From NCBI RefSeq assembly GCF_900091555.1, contig NZ_FMCX01000007.1:1-64000 (forward strand): a stretch of DNA of 64,000 bases. The letters run 5' to 3'. The position numbers and the translations under genes were made by a program. Below, one piece after another: positions 7,703 through 14,691 of this stretch (position 1 is its first letter; every line of letters begins with the position of its first letter). The notes beneath the pieces are model-generated. The model did not search any database. It saw only the letters and a program-made list of their open reading frames with translations, and was not told where the DNA came from. This stretch comes from Micromonospora mirobrigensis (GTDB lineage Bacteria > Actinomycetota > Actinomycetes > Mycobacteriales > Micromonosporaceae).

Positions 7703-8525
7703 CGCGGGCCTCCTCGGGTACGACGGGACGCTCGGCGGACTGGGCGGCGCGTACCTCGTCGCGCAGCAGGGTCCAGATCTGGTGCCGGTGGTGGCGGAAG
7801 GCGTCGGAGGAGCGGACGTCGTCCTGCGCGTCCCGGTCGCCCAGCTCGATGTCGATGACCTGCTTGATCCGGCCGGGTCGGGAGGTCATCACGGCGACCC
7901 GCCCGCCCAGGTGCACGGCCTCGTCGATGCCGTGGGTGATGAAGACGATCGTCTTGCCGGTGGCCTGCCAGATCCGGACCAGCTCGTCCTGGAGCGAGTC
8001 GCGGGTCTGCGCGTCGAGGGCGGCGAACGGCTCGTCCATCAGCAGGATGGCCGGGTCGTACGCGAGGCTGCGGGCGATGGCGACGCGCTGCTTCATCCCG
8101 CCGGAGAGTTCGTGCGGGTAGCGGTCGGCGAAGCCGGTCAGCCCGACCAGCTCCAGGTGGTGGGCGACCAGGTCGGCCCGGTCGGCGCGGGGCACCCCCT
8201 TGGCCTCCAGTCCGAAGGCGACGTTGCCGGCGGCGGTACGCCAGGGCAGCAGCGCGTACTGCTGGAAGACGATGCCCCGGTCGAGCCCGGGGCCGGTGAC
8301 CGGCTCGCCGTCGACCAGCACCTGTCCGGCGGTGGGGGTGGCCAGTCCGCCGAGCAGGTCCAGCAGGGTGGACTTGCCGCAGCCGCTGGGGCCGACGACG
8401 ACCAGGAACTCGCCGGGGCGTACCCCGAGGGTGACCCGGTCCAGGGCGGTGACCGCGCCGCCGGTGCCCCGCCGGCCGGGGAAGACCTTCGTCACCCGGT
8501 CGAAGAGGATCTTGTCGGTGGTCAT
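7695..8525 (-). CDS. ABC transporter ATP-binding protein (SsuB/TauB type)
   Basis: 276 residues from ATG 8525; longer upstream open frames are not coding, because this ATG overlaps the binding-protein stop by 4 bp. It has Walker A G-P-S-G-C-G-K-S-T near 45-53, signature L-S-G-G-M-K-Q-R-V, Walker B I-L-L-M-D-E-P-F, the D-loop A-L-D-A-Q-T-R and the switch His. The nitrate/sulfonate/taurine importer subfamily fits best. It energises the permease encoded next. Confidence 0.9.
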   Translation of the reverse strand: MTTDKILFDRVTKVFPGRRGTGGAVTALDRVTLGVRPGEFLVVVGPSGCGKSTLLDLLGGLATPTAGQVLVDGEPVTGPGLDRGIVFQQYALLPWRTAAGNVAFGLEAKGVPRADRADLVAHHLELVGLTGFADRYPHELSGGMKQRVAIARSLAYDPAILLMDEPFAALDAQTRDSLQDELVRIWQATGKTIVFITHGIDEAVHLGGRVAVMTSRPGRIKQVIDIELGDRDAQDDVRSSDAFRHHRHQIWTLLRDEVRAAQSAERPVVPEEARVG

Positions 8526-9556
8526 GACGCGCCTCCACCGGCGGCGGCGTTGAACCGGTTGGTGTAGAGGTCGCCGGGCTTCGGCCGCGCAGCCTTGAGC
8601 TCGCCGGCGTCGGCCAGCCAGTCGATCCAGGTGGCGAACTCCCGGTCGGTGATCACGCCGTTCTTCTCGGCGACGCCGGTGGACCTCCAGTAGCGGACCA
8701 GTGACGGGTCCTCGTTGCGCCCCCGCTTGGCGATGATGGACTCGAAGCGGGCCACCACCGTCTCGCGGGGCTGGCTGCGGGCCCACTCGATGGCCCTGCC
8801 GACGCCGGTGACGAACGCCTTCACGGTCTCCGGGTTGCGCCTGATGAAGTCGTCGCGGAAGACGTAGGAGCCGGCGCTGAACGCACCGAGCAGCTGGTGG
8901 TCGGTGAAGACGGTACGGATGCCGCCGCCCGCGACGGCCTTGTCCCGGATCACCCCGCCGAGCACCGCGACGTCGATCTGCCTGGCCCGCAGCGACTGTT
9001 CGGTGTTCACCGGCGGCAACGCCACCAGCTCGACCCGGGCGATCTCGGTCGGGGTGAGGCCCCCCTTGACCAGCCAGGTCTTCAGCACCGCCTCGGCGTG
9101 TGCGCCGAGGGTGTTCATGCCGACCTTGCGGCCGATCAGGTCCTTCGGACCGCGGATCGGGCTGTCGTCGAGCACGTAGTAGCCCTGGAAGGTCTGCGCG
9201 TCGGAGCCGTAGTAGCTGACCACGGCGGTGATCGGGGCGCCGGCGGTGGCGAGCTTGACGATGGCGCCGTTGAACGCGCCGCCGAAGTCGCTCTGACCGG
9301 TGGCGGTGGCCTGGATGTCGGCCGGCCCGCCGGTGACGTTGCCGATCCAGTTGAGCTTGACGTCGCCGAGGTAGCCGAGGTCGGCGGCGAGTTCGGGGAG
9401 GGTGACCTGGCCGACGGAGCCCTGGTAGCGCAGCTCGGTGGCCTGCTTCCCGCCGGCCGCGGCGTCGTCGCCGCAGCCGGTGGTCGCGGCGAGGCCGGTC
9501 AGCGCCGCGGCGGCGGCGAGGGTACGCAGGAGGGTACGACGGTTGACTGGGGGCAT
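8522..9556 (-). CDS. ABC transporter substrate-binding lipoprotein (sulfonate type)
   Basis: A 344-residue secreted binding protein. It has an R-R-T-L-L-R-T-L signal region, a lipobox-like end at Cys28 (A-T-T-G-C-G-D-D), and the SsuA/NMT1-like body: Q-A-T-A-T-G-Q-S-D-F-G-G, D-L-I-G-R-K-V-G-M-N, E-I-A-R-V-E-L. A good ribosome site (AGGAG on the minus strand, 9564-9568) precedes ATG 9556. As first structural gene of the operon it follows a short Cys-ended leader peptide (9713-9790), which suggests a sulfur-containing ligand such as an alkanesulfonate. Confidence 0.87.
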   Translation of the reverse strand: MPPVNRRTLLRTLAAAAALTGLAATTGCGDDAAAGGKQATELRYQGSVGQVTLPELAADLGYLGDVKLNWIGNVTGGPADIQATATGQSDFGGAFNGAIVKLATAGAPITAVVSYYGSDAQTFQGYYVLDDSPIRGPKDLIGRKVGMNTLGAHAEAVLKTWLVKGGLTPTEIARVELVALPPVNTEQSLRARQIDVAVLGGVIRDKAVAGGGIRTVFTDHQLLGAFSAGSYVFRDDFIRRNPETVKAFVTGVGRAIEWARSQPRETVVARFESIIAKRGRNEDPSLVRYWRSTGVAEKNGVITDREFATWIDWLADAGELKAARPKPGDLYTNRFNAAAGGGAS

Positions 9557-9712
9557 GGGGATGCTCCTGATCTGTCCACGAGGTGTGGCGGGGCCCGGAG
9601 GAGGGCGTGCGGAGACGCCACGACGCGTGGTCCGCAGGCGACGGTGGCCGGGGACGCGCGTGGGCTGGAGGGACTGCGACGAGGCGAGGGCTAAGCCGGG
9701 TGACCGGTCAGC
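9557..9712 (-). promoter_or_regulatory. Leader/attenuator region between leader peptide and binding-protein gene
   Basis: This 156-nt untranslated RNA separates the leader-peptide stop from the binding-protein start. It contains several C-rich, pyrimidine-rich segments. One (complement of GGAGGAGGG at 9597-9605, reading CCCTCCTCC in RNA) could pair with the AGGAG ribosome site about 30 nt downstream. That would allow translation of the operon to depend on ribosome movement over the leader peptide. The pairing is inferred, not computed. Confidence 0.4.
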
Positions 9713-9790
9713 TCAACAGAGCGCGCTCGCGTGCCGGACCAGGTCGACGTGCACGCGAGCGGTGAGGAGAAGCTCGTCCCGCTGCGACAT
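9713..9790 (-). CDS. Cys-terminated leader peptide (25 aa) of the sulfur operon
   Basis: A 25-codon ORF starts at ATG 9788-9790 and ends with a Cys codon directly before TGA. Its C-terminal half, R-V-H-V-D-L-V-R-H-A-S-A-L-C, matches the pattern of short actinobacterial leader peptides (H-V-D-L-x-R-x-A-S-A-L-C) that precede sulfate, sulfonate and cysteine genes. It lies 156 bp ahead of the sulfonate binding-protein gene. By analogy with mycobacterial Cys-rich upstream ORFs, scarcity of Cys-tRNA would stall the ribosome at the last codon and alter downstream expression. Confidence 0.75.
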   Translation of the reverse strand: MSQRDELLLTARVHVDLVRHASALC

Positions 9791-9989
9791 GCTCTCATGG
9801 TGCCGTCGGGCCGGCCGCCCGGTCAATGGGCGCTGAGCTGCGTTCACCGGTCCGTAACACCTACCCAGCCGATAGGAATTGCCGTCGACCGTCCAGTGCG
9901 GAACGGAGCAGGTTTCGCGAAAAGCCGTATCGGGCATGTTCAGCGTCGAGACGGCAGGGCATCACAGGGTACGGCGAAGGGAGCCCACG

Positions 9990-10169
9990 ATGGGTCTGAT
10001 GTTCCGCAAGCGGAAGAAGTACGGGCCGCTGATCCTCAACTTCACCGAGAACGGTCTGTCCTCGTGGACCATCAAGATCGGTCGCTGGTCCTGGAACTCC
10101 AAGGCCAAGGCGCACCGCGTGGACCTGCCGGGGCCGCTCTCCTGGAAGCAGGACAAGTCCCGGGCGTGA
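9990..10169 (+). CDS. DUF4236-like small protein
   Basis: A 59-residue basic protein from ATG 9990 with ribosome site GAAGGGAG. The sequence F-R-K-R-K-K-Y-G-P-L-I-L-N-F, G-L-S-S-W and the later H-R-V-D-L-P-G-P-L-S-W follow the DUF4236 layout (F-R-K-x-x-x-x-G-P-x-x-x-L-N ... x-L-P-G-x-x-x-S). DUF4236 modules are short beta-rich units of unknown function. It stands alone between the sulfur operon and a K+ channel gene. Confidence 0.7.
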   Translation: MGLMFRKRKKYGPLILNFTENGLSSWTIKIGRWSWNSKAKAHRVDLPGPLSWKQDKSRA

Positions 10170-10274
10170 CGTCCCGAGGTTGAACGGGGTGCCGGTGGTT
10201 CACCGGCACCCCGTTCGGTTTGTGCCGGCCGGTTCGCCCCGGCTGGCCGGGCTCCGGGGCGCAGAATCGGCGGC

Positions 10275-10793
10275 ATGGCGCAGGCGGTGTCCTGGAGATG
10301 GCAGCGGCGGCGGGCGCTGCTGTCGGTCGCCCTGCTGCTGCTGGCGTACTTCCTCGTGCCGGTCGAGCCGGACCCCAACGGGCTGCGGCTGGCCCTGCGC
10401 TCCGGCGGCACGCTGCTGCTGGTGCTCATCGTCGCGGTGGTGGTGACCGGGCAGGTACGCCGGCAGATCGCCGCCGCCCGGCAGGGCGTGACGGCGGAGT
10501 TGCACTCGCTGGTCCGACTCGCCGTCGCCCTCGTCGCCGGGCTGCTCGCCTTCGCCCTCGCCGACTTCGTGGTCGCGGACAGCCGGCCCGGTGAGTTCGT
10601 CGGCATGCGCACCCGGGTCGACGCGCTCTACTACGCGCTGGCCACGCTCACCACCGTCGGCTACGGCGACGTGCACGCCCAGGGGCAGATCGCCCGGATC
10701 CTGGCCTGCGTGCAGATGCTGTTCAGCATCGGCGTCATCACCACCGGCGCGTCCATCGTGGTCAAGCAGCTGACGAGCCGTCCCCGGGACTGA
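10275..10793 (+). CDS. Two-pore-helix type potassium channel protein
   Basis: A 172-residue membrane protein with four hydrophobic segments (about 14-30, 43-60, 80-100, 138-160). The K+ selectivity filter T-V-G-Y-G-D is at 127-132, preceded by the pore helix A-L-Y-Y-A-L-A-T-L-T. No RCK/TrkA-N domain follows, so gating is not by a cytosolic ligand domain. Its last 32 bp overlap the convergent gene at 10762. Confidence 0.88.
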   Translation: MAQAVSWRWQRRRALLSVALLLLAYFLVPVEPDPNGLRLALRSGGTLLLVLIVAVVVTGQVRRQIAAARQGVTAELHSLVRLAVALVAGLLAFALADFVVADSRPGEFVGMRTRVDALYYALATLTTVGYGDVHAQGQIARILACVQMLFSIGVITTGASIVVKQLTSRPRD

Positions 10794-11661
10794 TCAGCAC
10801 GTCCCCGCCCAGCCGGCCGTGCTCCGGCTCGCGCCGCACGGCGCCGGTGTCGAGCAGGGCGGTCAGCGCCCGGGTGGTGTCCTCGACCCGGTAGACGGTC
10901 GAGGTCAGCGTGAACCGGCGCAGCTCGGTCACCGTGGCCGGGCCGCCGCGCTCCAGCTCGGCGACCAGTTCGCGGCGCAGCGGGCCGGGCTCCGGGTGCA
11001 GCGAGACGTCCAGCGGCCGTCCGCCCGGGTCGGCGGGGTCGCGGTAGCGGACGCCGGCGTACTCGTCGACCGCCCAGAGCGCGTCCTTGAACGCCTCCAG
11101 GCTCTTGTCCAGCCCGGTGGCATAGCCGAGCAGCCAGGCCGGTGAGCCGTCGGCGGGCACCAGCTCCACCTCGGCGACCAGCGGGAACCCGGCGGCGGTC
11201 AGGGCCGGACGCAGCGGGGCCGCCGCGGGCGCGACGGCGAGCAGCTCGGCGGGGCGGCCGGCGGCGACCGCCTTCAGCACCGCCGGCTCGGGGGCGGCGC
11301 CGTGCACCACGGCCAGCAGCGGGTCGCCGGCCGCTCCGGCCGCCTTCAACGCCACCGGCAGGCGGGCCGGGTCGCCGGGCACCACGTGCACGGTCACCTC
11401 GCCGGGGAGGGTGGCCTCCACCGCGCCGAGCCGGGCCGGCAGCTCCTGGTCGCCGCCGGCCAGCACCAGCACGGTCAGCCGCCGCCCGCGCAGCCGGTCG
11501 GCGAACTCCCCCACCGCCCGCAGCGCATCGTCCGCTCCGGCGGCGTCGTCCCCGGCGTATGCCAGGGCGAGGGTGGCCCGCCGGGAGCGGCGCAGCGCCC
11601 CCGGCAACCAGGCGTCGAGCTGTCGGACGAGCAGCTCGGTGAGGACGGCGTCGATCGGCAT
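10762..11661 (-). CDS. TcmP-like protein of unknown function
   Basis: A 299-residue soluble, Ala/Leu-rich protein. The middle part (L-E-A-F-K-D-A-L-W-A-V-D-E-Y-A-G-V-R-Y-R-D) recalls the three-Cys-motif partner (TcmP) family, whose members have a similar K-x-A-M-W-x-V-D segment. The last 80 residues look like a winged helix (V-T-E-L-R-R-F ... A-L-T-A-L-L-D-T-G-A-V-R-R). No three-Cys radical-SAM gene is nearby. I am confident it is a gene (strong codon bias, good length) but not of the function. Confidence 0.6.
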   Translation of the reverse strand: MPIDAVLTELLVRQLDAWLPGALRRSRRATLALAYAGDDAAGADDALRAVGEFADRLRGRRLTVLVLAGGDQELPARLGAVEATLPGEVTVHVVPGDPARLPVALKAAGAAGDPLLAVVHGAAPEPAVLKAVAAGRPAELLAVAPAAAPLRPALTAAGFPLVAEVELVPADGSPAWLLGYATGLDKSLEAFKDALWAVDEYAGVRYRDPADPGGRPLDVSLHPEPGPLRRELVAELERGGPATVTELRRFTLTSTVYRVEDTTRALTALLDTGAVRREPEHGRLGGDVLISPGDGSSAA

Positions 11662-11685
11662 CCTGTCGTTCTACCGCACCGGCGA

Positions 11686-12207
11686 TCAGGCCGGCACGGA
11701 GATCCCCACCCCGCCGCGGGTCTGGCCGCCGTAGCGCCGCTTCTCCGCGTCCAGGTCGAGCCGGCCGATCCGCTTGCGACCGGCCAGCGCGGCGTCGTCG
11801 AGCAGGTCGGCCGGGACGATCCAGACGATCTCGAACTCCAGGCCGTCCGGGTCGTGGCCGTAGAGGCTCTTGGTGGTGCCGTGGTCGGAGGCGCCGACCA
11901 GGGCGCCGGCCGCGGCGAGCCGCTCGGCGGTGGCGCCCAGCTCGTCGAGGGTGTCCAGCTCCCAGGCCAGGTGGTAGAGGCCGACGGTGCTCCGGCCGGC
12001 GGGTGAGCGGCCGGCGTCGGCGTCGACCTCGAAGAGACCGAGGTCGTGGTCGTTGGTGGAGTCGGGGGCCTGGAGGAAGGCGGCGCCCCGGAAACCGTCC
12101 GGCGTCATCGGCACCCGACGGAAGCCGAGGACGTCACGATAGAAGGCGACGCTGCGCTCGAGGTCGCTGACGTAGAGGACGGCGTGGTTGAGGCGGTGGA
12201 TTCCCAT
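11686..12207 (-). CDS. VOC-family protein (glyoxalase / extradiol dioxygenase fold)
   Basis: A 173-residue vicinal-oxygen-chelate protein. Paired beta-alpha-beta units include H-A-V-L-Y-V-S-D-L-E-R-S-V-A-F-Y-R-D-V-L-G-F at the start, G-L-Y-H-L-A-W-E at about 84 and G-H-D-P-D-G-L-E-F-E at about 127, so metal ligands His and Glu are present. It looks like catechol-2,3-dioxygenase or glyoxalase relatives. I chose ATG 12207 because it falls 7 bp after a good -10 box (leaderless). It shares a promoter/operator region with the divergent MarR gene, which probably represses it. Confidence 0.83.
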   Translation of the reverse strand: MGIHRLNHAVLYVSDLERSVAFYRDVLGFRRVPMTPDGFRGAAFLQAPDSTNDHDLGLFEVDADAGRSPAGRSTVGLYHLAWELDTLDELGATAERLAAAGALVGASDHGTTKSLYGHDPDGLEFEIVWIVPADLLDDAALAGRKRIGRLDLDAEKRRYGGQTRGGVGISVPA

Positions 12208-12266
12208 GCCACCCACGGTAGCTCGATTTGGTTGAGCGTTCAACCAAATCGGGTATGCTCCCGGTC
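12208..12266. promoter_or_regulatory. Overlapping divergent promoters and MarR operator
   Basis: A perfect palindrome, GATTTGGTTGA-n4-TCAACCAAATC (12225-12250), fills the gap between the VOC and MarR genes. Rightward promoter: -35 TTGAGC, 16-bp spacer, -10 TATGCT (12254-12259), then ATG 7 bp later. Leftward: -35 TTGAAC, 17-bp spacer, -10 TACCGT, then 7 bp to ATG 12207. Both mRNAs should be leaderless, and the palindrome covers both -35 boxes, so a MarR dimer bound there would shut both genes. Confidence 0.8.
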
Positions 12267-12719
12267 ATGACCCGGTGGCTGGATGCCGACGAACAGCAGA
12301 CCTGGCGGGCCTTCCTCGCCTCCTCCCGCGCCCTGATGGAGACCCTGGACCGCGAGCTCCAGCGCGACGCCGGCATGCCGCACGCGTACTACGAGATCCT
12401 GGTCCGGCTCTCCGAGGCGCCCGGCCGGTCCATGCGGATGAGCGACCTGGCCGACGCCACCGGCTCCTCCCGCAGCCGGCTGTCGCACGCCGCGAGCCGG
12501 CTGGAGGCGGCCGGCTGGGTCCGCCGCGACGAGTGCCCGAGCGACCGCCGCGGCCAGCTCGCCGTGCTCACCGACGACGGCTTCGCGGCCCTCGCCGCCG
12601 CCGCCCCCGGCCACGTCGAGGGCGTACGCCGGCACCTGTTCGACGCCCTCAGCCCCGCCCAGGTCGACCAGCTCCGCCGGATCAGCGAGACGCTCGCCGC
12701 CCACCTGACCGGATCCTGA
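12267..12719 (+). CDS. MarR-family transcriptional repressor
   Basis: A 150-residue MarR protein. It has the N-terminal helix (T-R-W-L-D-A-D-E-Q-Q-T-W), winged HTH M-R-M-S-D-L-A-D-A-T-G-S-S-R-S-R-L-S-H, and wing C-P-S-D-R-R-G-Q-L-A-V-L-T. The start at ATG 12267 lies 7 bp past the -10 box. Divergence from the VOC enzyme gene around a perfect operator suggests autorepression and control of that enzyme, relieved by an aromatic or electrophilic ligand. The ligand is inferred from family habit only. Confidence 0.9.
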   Translation: MTRWLDADEQQTWRAFLASSRALMETLDRELQRDAGMPHAYYEILVRLSEAPGRSMRMSDLADATGSSRSRLSHAASRLEAAGWVRRDECPSDRRGQLAVLTDDGFAALAAAAPGHVEGVRRHLFDALSPAQVDQLRRISETLAAHLTGS

Positions 12720-12776
12720 CCAATCCGCACCGCCCCAGGGGTTGTACTTACCGTTGTCGGCTGAGCACGATGGGGC

Positions 12777-14531
12777 GTGCCCTCCCGCCTCGGTGAACTG
12801 ACCCTCCAGGCCCAGCAGCTGGTGGCCGCCGGCGACCTGGCCGGCGCGCGGAGCCTGCTCTCCGACGCGCTGACCGACGCCGACCCGCGGCCGGCGAACG
12901 CCACACCGGAGCTGACCGAGGCGGCCGGCCTCCAGGCCAAGGTCCTGATCGCCCTCGGCGAACCGCACGCCGCCCGCGGCTGGGCCGCCTTCGCGTACGC
13001 CGCCACCACCCGGCTGCACGGCCGCTCCGACGAACGCGCCATCACCGCCGCGGCGACCCTGGCCGCGGTGCTGCACCAGGTCGGCAGCGACGCCCGGGCC
13101 GCCCGGCTCTATTCCGACGTGATCCTGGAGCTGACCGCCCGGGACGGGCCGGAGTCCCCCCGGGTGCTGGCCGCGCACGCCGACCTGGCCACCGTCGAGT
13201 ACGCCCGCGGCCAGTGCGCGCTGGCCCGCGACCGGCTGCTCGACGCCTGGGAGCTGCACCGGGAGGTCTACGGCGACGGCCACCCCAGCGGGATCAAGAT
13301 GCTGGCCCGGCTCGGCCGGATGCAGCGCGACTGCGGCCGGCACGCCGAGGCCCGGGAGAGCCTGGCGCTGGCCGAGGAACTGGCCCGCCAGCACCTGTCC
13401 CCCGACGACCCGTTGGCCGCCCAGGTGGCGGCGCTGGGCCGGGCGGCGCCCGACCCGGGTCACCTCTGCACGGACACCACCCCGACCGGCGGGTCCGGTA
13501 CGCCGGGCCGGTGGGACGCACCGGTCGTCCCGGCCGCCCGCACCCCGGCCCCCGAGGAGGGACCGGTCGACCCGCTGGGCCCTCCACCGGACACCGGCGC
13601 AGACCGGCTGGCCGGCACCGACCCGCTGACCCACCCGGGCGCCGACGCCTTCGACCCGCCGGCCACCGACCCGGACCCGTTCGGCCGGCCGGCGGCGACC
13701 TTCGACCCGTTCGGGGACCCGCAGCCGGGTGACGGCCCCTCCCCGGCGGAGGACTCCGAGCCGCGGCCCGATCTCTTCGCCGACACGGCGTGGGCGTACT
13801 CGCCGGCGGACGCCCGGATGGTGCCCGCCCCCCGCCCGCCGTCGGACACCGGGCGGGTCGACCCGTTCGACGACGACGGGTGGTGGCCGCCCGAGCAGGT
13901 CGCCGACGACCCGTTCCCCGAGTCCGGGCGCGACCCCCTGCCACCGGCCGTGGCGGAGCTGGCCGGCCCGGCCGGGGACCCGCCCGGCGTACGGACCCTG
14001 CGGCCGTCGGGCGAGCTCGAACCGCCCTCGCGCCTGCTGCCGGTGCTGGTCCCCCGGCAGCACGTCGCCCCACCGCCCCGCAACCGGCTGCTGCCACTGG
14101 TGGTCGGCGGCGTGGTCGTGGTGCTGCTCGGCGCCGCCGCGGTGATCGCCGGGGTGTCCCGGTTCGACACGCCCGCCGACCCGGCGCCCACGCCGCCGGC
14201 CACCTCCGGGGCGGCCACCCCCGCGCGGCCCACCGCGACGCCCCGCGCCGCGGCCCGACCGGGCAGCCCGCCGGCCGCCGTCAGCCTGCGCGACCGGCGC
14301 GACGACATCGCGCTCGGCTGGACGTACCCGGCGGGCGGTGAGGGGCCGGTGGTCATCTCGGCCGGCCGTTCCGGGCAGGAGCCGCACTTCTTCCAGCGGC
14401 TCCCCGCCGGGACGGAGAGCTTCGTCGTGTACGGCCTGGACCGGGTCAACGACTACTGCTTCACGGTCGCCGTGGTCTGGTCGGCCGACAGGGTGGCGAA
14501 GGCCGCCCCGGTCTGCACCCGACGCCGCTGA
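12777..14531 (+). CDS. TPR and fibronectin-III-like membrane protein
   Basis: 584 residues from GTG 12777. Residues 1-220 are helical TPR-like repeats (alanine-rich, A-A-R-L-Y-S-D-V-I-L-E, A-H-A-D-L-A-T-V-E-Y-A-R-G). Residues 230-440 are a long Pro/Asp/Gly-rich disordered stretch. One transmembrane helix follows (about 443-462, L-L-P-L-V-V-G-G-V-V-V-V-L-L-G), then a Pro/Ala/Thr linker and a C-terminal beta domain resembling fibronectin III. The topology suggests cytosolic TPRs and an outer domain. The function is not known. Confidence 0.75.
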   Translation: MPSRLGELTLQAQQLVAAGDLAGARSLLSDALTDADPRPANATPELTEAAGLQAKVLIALGEPHAARGWAAFAYAATTRLHGRSDERAITAAATLAAVLHQVGSDARAARLYSDVILELTARDGPESPRVLAAHADLATVEYARGQCALARDRLLDAWELHREVYGDGHPSGIKMLARLGRMQRDCGRHAEARESLALAEELARQHLSPDDPLAAQVAALGRAAPDPGHLCTDTTPTGGSGTPGRWDAPVVPAARTPAPEEGPVDPLGPPPDTGADRLAGTDPLTHPGADAFDPPATDPDPFGRPAATFDPFGDPQPGDGPSPAEDSEPRPDLFADTAWAYSPADARMVPAPRPPSDTGRVDPFDDDGWWPPEQVADDPFPESGRDPLPPAVAELAGPAGDPPGVRTLRPSGELEPPSRLLPVLVPRQHVAPPPRNRLLPLVVGGVVVVLLGAAAVIAGVSRFDTPADPAPTPPATSGAATPARPTATPRAAARPGSPPAAVSLRDRRDDIALGWTYPAGGEGPVVISAGRSGQEPHFFQRLPAGTESFVVYGLDRVNDYCFTVAVVWSADRVAKAAPVCTRRR

Positions 14532-14638
14532 CCCGACGGCGCGCGACCGGAGCCGACGCGGGAAGCGTGACGTGCGCCCGGTGCGGTGGTCCGGGGACCG
14601 GCCGGCGAGGTATCTTTGCCCGTTCGGGAAACGAAAAA

Positions 14639-14660
14639 AGAACGGCATGAAAGCCGTTCT
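14639..14660 (-). terminator. Orphan leftward intrinsic terminator in the helD leader
   Basis: The 8-bp stem AGAACGGC/GCCGTTCT with a 6-nt loop is followed, on the minus strand, by six T residues: a textbook intrinsic terminator for leftward transcription. There is no leftward gene to its right for over 2 kb, so its target would be antisense RNA from helD. On the plus strand the same hairpin lies in the presumed 5' leader of helD, downstream of a possible -10 (TATCTT at 14611-14616). Confidence 0.65.
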
Positions 14661-14691
14661 GCTCAGTGATTCTAGCCAATGAGGAGACGGC

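Noticed and set aside
9557..9712. Possible SAM or other sulfur riboswitch
   Set aside because: I could not see the conserved SAM-I/SAM-II core. The Cys-ended leader peptide explains regulation better.
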